Part shown: in pieces, positions 35,074-39,742 of the stretch | Numbering within the stretch: the first letter of the stretch is position 1 | Layout: every line of letters begins with the position of its first letter | NCBI GenBank assembly: GCA_014204435.1 | Contig: JACHLF010000015.1 | Coordinates: 1 to 39,742 of the forward strand | Reading direction: 5' to 3' | Length of the DNA: 39,742 nt | Origin: Mycobacteroides chelonae | GTDB lineage: Bacteria > Actinomycetota > Actinomycetes > Mycobacteriales > Mycobacteriaceae | Notes under the pieces: generated by a model | Seen by the model: only the letters and a program-made list of their open reading frames with translations | Told to the model about the DNA's origin: nothing | The model's database searches: none | Made by a program: the position numbers and the translations under genes

Positions 35074-36667
35074 CTACGTGCCTTCCAGTCTCGGTCCCCG
35101 CCCGGCGTCCGGAGAAGACGCAGTCAGCCAGGGACAATCCGCTCACATACGAATTGGAGCAGATACCCACCGCTGCACGTCCGGCGGCATAGAGCCCGGG
35201 GATCGCCGCACCCGATGTGGTCTGCACAGCACCAGTCTCCTCGTCCACCACCAACCCGCCAAGGGTCAGCATCGGACATGGATTGAGCATGTTGGTCTTG
35301 ATGGACACGTTGAACAGATAGAACGGCCCTTCAGCGACGGGAACCCGAATATCGTCCGGCTTGCCGAGGGGGTCGGGGGTGCCGTCGGCGATGGCCCGAT
35401 TGTGTTCGGACACGGTGCGCGCCAATCCTTCCGGATCGATGCCCGCCTTGACGGCCAGTTCTTCGATGGATCCGGCCTTCCTGCGCCCCACATTCAGGAA
35501 CGCCTCGGCCTGGATCCGCTGAAACCACAGGGTCTGTGACCCCAATTGCTGACGAGCCCGCTTCACCAGCGCCTTGTCGGCAACCAGGTAGCCCACCCCT
35601 CCGGCCGTGCGCACGATCTCCTTACCCAACGCGGCCCCATATCGGGACTCGTCAATCATCCTCTGCCCCTTGGCATCCACCAGTAGAGAGCCGAGGAAGG
35701 CCGCGGGCGGCACAATGAACCGCCAGGCCGAGATCTCGTCGAGGTGCCCGGTAGCCGCATTCAGCGGCTCCGTGAGCGTCAAAGCTGTCCCGTCGTCACC
35801 GGCAGTGCCGAGCTGCAATCCGTCCCGATAGGCGGGGGCATGACGCTCGATGAGTTGGCGGTTCGCGATGAACCCGCCCGAAGACAGGATCACCCCGTCG
35901 TTCGCCCGGATCTCGAAGGGCTTGGCGAACCGGCGTTCCAGCGCGTGCGCCGGTCCCTCCAGCGCCTTCCGCATCGGCGGGTAGTAGATGCCAGGCTTCG
36001 TCGCGTAGTGCGTCAACCGTGCGTACGCGCGCCGCACCCAGTCGGGCGCATTCCTCAACGTCCTGCCCCGAACTCCCACCACACGGCCGTCCTCGACAAT
36101 CAAGTCGGTGACCCGGGTCTGCCGCCACACGTCGGCACCGAGGCGCTCGGCCGACGCCGCGAGAGGCGCGAAAAGCGCCTTCCCCGACACCCCGCGACCG
36201 AAGGCGCGATGCCCACGCTGGCGAGGGGGTGTCACGGCCCGCGCCATGCCGGAGGATTCACTGCCCGAAAAATAGAGGTAGTAGTCGTTAGTGGGGTACG
36301 AAGTCTTGAACGGAGCCAGCGAACCCTCGAACGGCACTCCGTAACTTTGCAGCCAATCCAGGTTGTCAATGCTGTCGTCGACGAACTTGCGCAGCGTCTC
36401 GGGTTTGACGGCATCGCCGACTTCAAGCTGCAGATACTCCAGCATCAACTCCGGGGTGTCCTCGACGCCCGCGTCACGCTGGATGTTCGTGCCGCCCCCG
36501 GCGTAGTAAATGCCTCCTGAAATGGCCGAAGCCCCGCCGCCGTCAAATCTCTCCACAATGGCGACAGAGGCCCCGCGCTCGATGGCGGCCAGGGCGGCGG
36601 ACGCCCCGGCGACCCCGTATCCGACGATGACGACATCGACCGATGGCACGTCTGATCGACCCGGCAC
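35066..36667 (-). CDS. FAD-dependent dehydrogenase, KstD-related (possible 3-oxosteroid 4-dehydrogenase)
   Basis: The 533-residue flavoprotein has the FAD-binding motif GYGVAG at 16-21, a second nucleotide-site strand GVILSSGGF, and the C-terminal block NSYVSGLSLADCVFSGRRAG. It belongs to the fumarate reductase/KstD-like family, but it differs from KstD, whose C-terminus reads GHTYAGPGATIGPAMT. Its place ahead of hsaEGF suggests that it acts on a steroid; a 3-oxosteroid delta4-(5alpha)-dehydrogenase (Kst4D) is a reasonable guess, and proof needs a comparison. M. tuberculosis has no gene between hsaE and kstD. The GTG at 36667 has GAGGGAGG upstream; a start 25 codons earlier would run through the operator region. 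Confidence 0.8.
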   Translation of the reverse strand: MPGRSDVPSVDVVIVGYGVAGASAALAAIERGASVAIVERFDGGGASAISGGIYYAGGGTNIQRDAGVEDTPELMLEYLQLEVGDAVKPETLRKFVDDSIDNLDWLQSYGVPFEGSLAPFKTSYPTNDYYLYFSGSESSGMARAVTPPRQRGHRAFGRGVSGKALFAPLAASAERLGADVWRQTRVTDLIVEDGRVVGVRGRTLRNAPDWVRRAYARLTHYATKPGIYYPPMRKALEGPAHALERRFAKPFEIRANDGVILSSGGFIANRQLIERHAPAYRDGLQLGTAGDDGTALTLTEPLNAATGHLDEISAWRFIVPPAAFLGSLLVDAKGQRMIDESRYGAALGKEIVRTAGGVGYLVADKALVKRARQQLGSQTLWFQRIQAEAFLNVGRRKAGSIEELAVKAGIDPEGLARTVSEHNRAIADGTPDPLGKPDDIRVPVAEGPFYLFNVSIKTNMLNPCPMLTLGGLVVDEETGAVQTTSGAAIPGLYAAGRAAVGICSNSYVSGLSLADCVFSGRRAGTETGRHVDA

Positions 36668-36687
36668 TGGGCCTCCCTCGCGACAAT

Positions 36688-36701
36688 AGCAACGTGTTTC
36701 T
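36688..36701. promoter_or_regulatory. KstR-type operator near the FAD dehydrogenase-hsaEGF promoter
   Basis: The core AACGTGTT (36691-36698) fits the AACnnGTT centre of the KstR motif TnnAACnnGTTnnA, with the outer T and A missing. On the minus strand it abuts a TATTGT -10-like element (36688-36683), and the gene starts at 36667. KstR represses cholesterol genes until a steroid CoA thioester binds it. Confidence 0.55.
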
Positions 36702-36777
36702 GTTTCCACCGCAACATGAAAATGTCCGGGCGATGAAACCACAGGCCCGCGCCGGTAGCGCCGGGCCGCCTCAATTC

Positions 36778-36791
36778 TATAACGTGTTCTA
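36778..36791. promoter_or_regulatory. KstR operator upstream of kstD
   Basis: TATAACGTGTTCTA is a full match to the KstR motif TnnAACnnGTTnnA. It ends 2 bases before the kstD ATG, so it covers the likely -10/start region and would block transcription directly. M. tuberculosis kstD and its neighbours are members of the KstR regulon. Confidence 0.85.
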
Positions 36792-36792
36792 C

Positions 36793-38472
36793 ATGACTGA
36801 GCAGGAGTACGACGTCGTCGTCGTCGGTAGTGGTGGCGCCGGCATGGTTGCGGCGCTCACCGCGGCACACAACGGACTGAGCACCGTACTGATCGAAAAG
36901 GCCCCCCACTTCGGCGGATCGACCGCCCGCTCCGGTGGTGGCGTCTGGATCCCCAACAACGAGGTGCTCAAGAAGGCCCGCCAGAACGACACCCCGGAGG
37001 CTGCCCGCGAGTACCTCTACAACATCATCGGCGACGTCGTCCCCCGCGAGAAGATCGACACCTATCTCGATCGCGGACCGGAGATGCTCTCTTTTGTGCT
37101 GGCCAACTCCCCGCTCAAGCTCGACTGGGTGCCCCACTACTCCGACTACTACCCCGAGGCCCCGGGCGGGCGCTCGGCCGGCCGCTCCGTGGAACCCAAG
37201 CCGTTCGACGCCAAGAAGCTTGGTGACGAGCTTCCCCACCTCGAGCCGCCGTACGGCAAGGTGCCGCTGAATGTCGTCGTGCGCCAGCAGGATTACGTGC
37301 GACTGAACCAGCTCAAGCGCCACCCGCGCGGTGTGCTGCGCAGCCTGCGGGTAGGAGTGCGCACTTTCTGGGCGCAGGGAACCGGCAAGAAGCTCGTCGG
37401 CATGGGCCGCGCACTATCGGCCGCGCTGCGCATCGGCCTGCGCGATGCCGGCGTTCCGGTGAAGCTCAACACAGCGCTGACCGATCTCTATATCGAGAAC
37501 GGCACCGTCAAGGGCGTCTACGTGCGTGAGACGGGCGCTCCGGAGACTTGCGAGCCGACGGTCATCAAGGCGCGCAGGGGCGTCATCCTGGCTTCGGGCG
37601 GCTTCGAGCACAACGAGCAGATGCGTGTGAAGTACCAGCGCGCCCCCATCACCACCGAGTGGACCGTGGGCGCCAAGGCCAACACCGGCGACGGCATCTT
37701 GGCCGCGGAAAAGCTGGGCGCCGCACTGGAGTTCATGGAGGACTCGTGGTGGGGTCCCACAGTGCCTCTGGCGGGCCGGCCGTGGTTCGCACTCTCCGAG
37801 CGCAACTCCCCCGGATCGATCATCGTCAACGCGTCCGGCAAGCGCTTCATGAACGAATCGCTGCCCTACGTCGAGGCCACCCACCGCATGTACGGCGGGC
37901 AGTACGGGCAGGGCCCCGGACCGGGCGAGAACCTGCCCGCGTGGCTCGTCTTCGACCAGGAGTACCGCAACCGGTACATCTTCGCCGGATTGCAACCCGG
38001 ACAAAAGATTCCGAGTAAGTGGATCGAGTCGGGCGTCATCGTCAAGGCTGACACCGTGGAGGAGCTGGCGAAGCTCGCCAACCTTCCCGTCGAGGAATTC
38101 AAGGCGACCGTCGAACGGTTCAACGGCTTCGCCCGCAGCGGCGTCGACGAGGACTTCGGCCGTGGCAAGAGCGCTTATGACCGCTACTACGGCGACCCCA
38201 CCAACAAGCCCAACCCCAACCTCGGCGCGCTGACGAAGGGCCCGTTCTATGCGGCCAAGATGGTGCCCGGCGACCTCGGCACCAAGGGCGGCGTGCGCAC
38301 CGACGTCAAGGGCCGCGTGCTGCGCGATGACAACAGCATCATCGAAGGTCTTTACGCCGCAGGCAATGTCAGTACCCCGGTGATGGGCCACACCTACGCC
38401 GGCCCCGGTGCCACCATCGGCCCGGCCATGACATGGGGTTACCTCGCGGCACTCGATATCGCCGGCAAGTAG
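36793..38472 (+). CDS. kstD: 3-ketosteroid delta1-dehydrogenase
   Basis: The 559-residue FAD enzyme introduces the 1,2 double bond in ring A of 3-ketosteroids, a step that leads to ring opening in cholesterol degradation. The FAD motif GSGGAG is at 12-17. Tyrosines near 116-120 (HYSDYYPE) and Y535 with G539 (HTYAGPG) correspond to the catalytic Tyr/Gly set of Rhodococcus KstD1. The sequence follows M. tuberculosis Rv3537 closely, including RSGGGVWIPNNEVLK and RHPRGVLRS. The ATG at 36793 matches the family N-terminus (MTEQEYDVVVVGSG); a longer frame from 36643 is unlikely since it runs through the operator. The MaoC-like gene follows 9 bases later. Confidence 0.96.
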   Translation: MTEQEYDVVVVGSGGAGMVAALTAAHNGLSTVLIEKAPHFGGSTARSGGGVWIPNNEVLKKARQNDTPEAAREYLYNIIGDVVPREKIDTYLDRGPEMLSFVLANSPLKLDWVPHYSDYYPEAPGGRSAGRSVEPKPFDAKKLGDELPHLEPPYGKVPLNVVVRQQDYVRLNQLKRHPRGVLRSLRVGVRTFWAQGTGKKLVGMGRALSAALRIGLRDAGVPVKLNTALTDLYIENGTVKGVYVRETGAPETCEPTVIKARRGVILASGGFEHNEQMRVKYQRAPITTEWTVGAKANTGDGILAAEKLGAALEFMEDSWWGPTVPLAGRPWFALSERNSPGSIIVNASGKRFMNESLPYVEATHRMYGGQYGQGPGPGENLPAWLVFDQEYRNRYIFAGLQPGQKIPSKWIESGVIVKADTVEELAKLANLPVEEFKATVERFNGFARSGVDEDFGRGKSAYDRYYGDPTNKPNPNLGALTKGPFYAAKMVPGDLGTKGGVRTDVKGRVLRDDNSIIEGLYAAGNVSTPVMGHTYAGPGATIGPAMTWGYLAALDIAGK

Positions 38473-38481
38473 GGTCGGCCC

Positions 38482-39339
38482 ATGCCTATCAACGTTGATA
38501 TCGCCTTGGGCGCTGCTGTCGAGCCCGCCGAGTTCTCCTGGACCGCATCCGATGTGCAGCTATATCACCTGGCGATCGGTGCAGGTGCCGATCCGGTGAG
38601 CGAGACCGAGCTGCGCTACCTGCAGGACAAGACCCCGCAGGTATTGCCGACGTTCGCCACCGTCGCCTCCGGCTTCCACGCGGTGGAGCCACCCAAGGTG
38701 TCGTTCCCGGGGATCGAGATCGACCTGGCCAAGATCCTGCACGGCACCGAGCAGGTAACCGCGCATCGGCCCCTCCCCCCGTCAGGCTCCGCCCGCTCAG
38801 AGGGCAAGATCGTCGAGATCTGGGACAAGGGCAAGGCTGCGGTCATCGTCACGGAGACAACGACTTCCGATGACCAGGGACCGCTCTGGACCATCCGCCG
38901 GTCCATCTTCGCCCGCGGCGAGGGCGGTTTCGGCGGCGAGCGTGGCCCCTCGTCCGCCGCTGAGGCTCCCTCCCGGCCTGCTGACATAGAAGTTGCGACG
39001 CGCATCCTGCCGCAGCAGGCGCTGCTGTACCGGCTGTGCGGTGACCGCAACCCACTGCACTCCGACCCCGCCTTCGCGGCGGCGGCCGGATTCCCGCGGC
39101 CGATCCTGCACGGGTTATGCAGCTACGGCGTGGTGTGCAAAGCGGCCGTCGACGCCGCACTCGACGGCGATGCCTCACGGGTAACGTCCTATGCCGCGAA
39201 GTTCGCCGGTGTGGTGTTCCCGGGCGAGACGCTCAAGACCCGCATCTGGAAGGAAGACGGCAAACTGCTGATCTCGGCAGTGGTTGCCGAGCGCGAGGAT
39301 GCGCCCGCGCTCGGCGATGTGGAGCTCACCTACTCCTAA
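38482..39339 (+). CDS. hsd4B: MaoC-like 2-enoyl-CoA hydratase (Rv3538 type, Hsd4B)
   Basis: The 285-residue protein has two hot-dog domains. The C-terminal one carries the hydratase residues D188 and H193 in GDRNPLHSDP. The family hydrates trans-2-enoyl-CoA intermediates, including those of the cholesterol side chain. M. tuberculosis Rv3538 lies after kstD and has about the same length, so this is its likely orthologue. The start lies 9 bases after kstD, with AGGG seven bases upstream. It is probably co-transcribed with kstD under KstR. Confidence 0.88.
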   Translation: MPINVDIALGAAVEPAEFSWTASDVQLYHLAIGAGADPVSETELRYLQDKTPQVLPTFATVASGFHAVEPPKVSFPGIEIDLAKILHGTEQVTAHRPLPPSGSARSEGKIVEIWDKGKAAVIVTETTTSDDQGPLWTIRRSIFARGEGGFGGERGPSSAAEAPSRPADIEVATRILPQQALLYRLCGDRNPLHSDPAFAAAAGFPRPILHGLCSYGVVCKAAVDAALDGDASRVTSYAAKFAGVVFPGETLKTRIWKEDGKLLISAVVAEREDAPALGDVELTYS

Positions 39340-39359
39340 CTGCTCCAAGGTAACCGGCC

Positions 39360-39575
39360 ATGCATATTTTGCCCATGACTGGCTGGATCGGACTGACGGT
39401 GGCCGCCACCACGCTGATCACCGGCGTTATTGCCGCCTCGACGGCAATAACGCCGAATGTCGCATGCGCTTGCTCCTGCGTGGACGTGCGCAAGGACGCC
39501 ACCTCGCTGCCGATATTCGGTTCCCGCCCCATGCCTGCATCATGCGCTGAGCCACCGACAGAACCGCCAACGTAA
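39360..39575 (+). CDS. Small hypothetical protein with N-terminal membrane or signal segment
   Basis: This possible 71-residue protein has a hydrophobic segment at about residues 7-33, like a signal peptide or single membrane anchor. A cysteine-rich patch, ACACSC, follows at about 35-40, then a Pro/Thr tail. AAGG lies nine bases before the ATG at 39360, and a second ATG is at 39375. It sits in the gap between convergent genes, and its coding region holds a perfect 14-bp inverted repeat plus one arm of a second hairpin, so it may be a chance frame. No family is recognised. Confidence 0.3.
   Translation: MHILPMTGWIGLTVAATTLITGVIAASTAITPNVACACSCVDVRKDATSLPIFGSRPMPASCAEPPTEPPT
39422..39455. repeat. 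14-bp perfect inverted repeat with 6-base loop
   Basis: CGGCGTTATTGCCG (39422-39435) and CGGCAATAACGCCG (39442-39455) pair perfectly around CCTCGA. It lies 83 bases after the MaoC-like stop. No T-run follows, so it may be a mycobacterial-type hairpin terminator for the kstD operon or a protein-binding palindrome. Confidence 0.7.
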
Positions 39576-39621
39576 CCTCACGCACACGGAACTAACCCCG
39601 ATATGTGCGTGGGGTTACGTT
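39569..39621. terminator. 18-bp hairpin downstream of the ltp2-like gene
   Basis: AACGTAACCTCACGCACA (39569-39586) and TGTGCGTGGGGTTACGTT (39604-39621) pair at 17 of 18 positions, and the other is a T opposite G, which would be a wobble in one RNA strand. The loop is 17 bases. It lies 23 bases beyond the stop of the minus-strand ltp2-like gene and 230 bases after the MaoC-like stop, so it fits a terminator between convergent operons. There is no long T-run. Confidence 0.5.
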
Positions 39622-39643
39622 CGGCGCGATGTACGCCCGCGCG

Positions 39644-39742
39644 CTAACCCAGGATGAGGCCGGAGGTCGGTACGCCGGTGCCGGCGGTGACGAGCACGTG
39701 CTCGACGTTCGGGACTTGGTTGACCGAGGTTCCGCGCAGTTG
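39644..39742 (-). CDS. ltp2: C-terminal end of a thiolase-like lipid-transfer protein (Ltp2 type, 5' end outside window)
   Basis: Only the last 32 residues are present. They include SVNQVPNVEHVLVTAGTGVPTSG and end LILG. This matches the C-terminus of M. tuberculosis Ltp2 (Rv3540c), a thiolase-fold retro-aldolase that removes the last part of the cholesterol side chain with its DUF35 partner. Rv3540c lies in the same neighbourhood as kstD and Rv3538. The gene is convergent with the kstD operon. Confidence 0.75.
   Translation of the reverse strand, partial: QLRGTSVNQVPNVEHVLVTAGTGVPTSGLILG

Noticed and set aside
36643..36792. Start of kstD 50 codons upstream of 36793
   Set aside because: The extra residues do not resemble KstD, and the region carries both KstR sites and the opposite promoter.

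Overview
The window is high-GC actinobacterial chromosome and clearly mycobacterial. It carries PE and EsxG-type proteins, a GroEL2 (Hsp65) gene under two CIRCE operators, the groEL2-SDR-moeA2-psd-pssA-CDC48-like block known from M. tuberculosis Rv0435c-Rv0440, EspI-like ATPases, and the KstR-type cholesterol genes kstD/hsaE/hsaG/hsaF. A complete Mrp antiporter operon and the overall gene mix suggest a rapidly growing mycobacterium, possibly of the abscessus-chelonae group. That placement is inference from gene content only.

Region 1 (1-7824, minus strand) is a compact, translationally coupled operon for an isonitrile lipopeptide (INLP), equivalent to Rv0097-Rv0101. In transcription order it encodes an isonitrile-forming Fe(II)/2-oxoglutarate oxidase (ScoE type), FcoT/ScoD, the acyl-AMP ligase FadD10/ScoC, an acyl carrier protein (ScoB) and a one-module C-A-T-R NRPS (ScoA/Nrp) with a lysine-like specificity code. 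A PE gene and an EsxG-like gene (cut by the window edge) follow directly. INLPs are metal-binding lipopeptides, and EsxG belongs to the metal-responsive ESX-3 secretion family, so the linkage suggests a metallophore plus type VII export or uptake module. This is the most interesting unit in the window.

Region 2 (8060-20660) is housekeeping. It holds a proline-rich membrane protein that is probably leaderless, groEL2, an SF2 helicase, a DUF2834-like membrane protein, an SDR, a HAD-IIA phosphatase, moeA2, the phosphatidylethanolamine pair psd-pssA and a two-AAA-domain CDC48-like ATPase. Two gene remnants lie between them: the C-terminal tail of a second SDR, and a VOC/glyoxalase gene that has lost its middle and its start codon.

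Region 3 (20741-26858) is an mrp (mnh) cation/proton antiporter operon, A(B-fused)-C-D-E-F-G, whose genes overlap by 4 bases. It converges, with a 4-base overlap, on region 4 (26855-31846): two tandem EspI-like MinD/ParA ATPases with long proline-rich or acidic N-terminal regions. A possible frameshifted YbaB-like remnant lies upstream of them on the plus strand.

Region 5 (32306-39742) is a steroid-degradation island. A divergent promoter region of about 125 bp with two KstR-type sites drives an FAD dehydrogenase-hsaE-hsaG-hsaF to the left and kstD plus a MaoC-like hydratase (Rv3538 type) to the right. A convergent ltp2-like gene enters from the right edge, and the gap before it holds two long inverted repeats. 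No rRNA, tRNA, CRISPR array or insertion sequence was seen.
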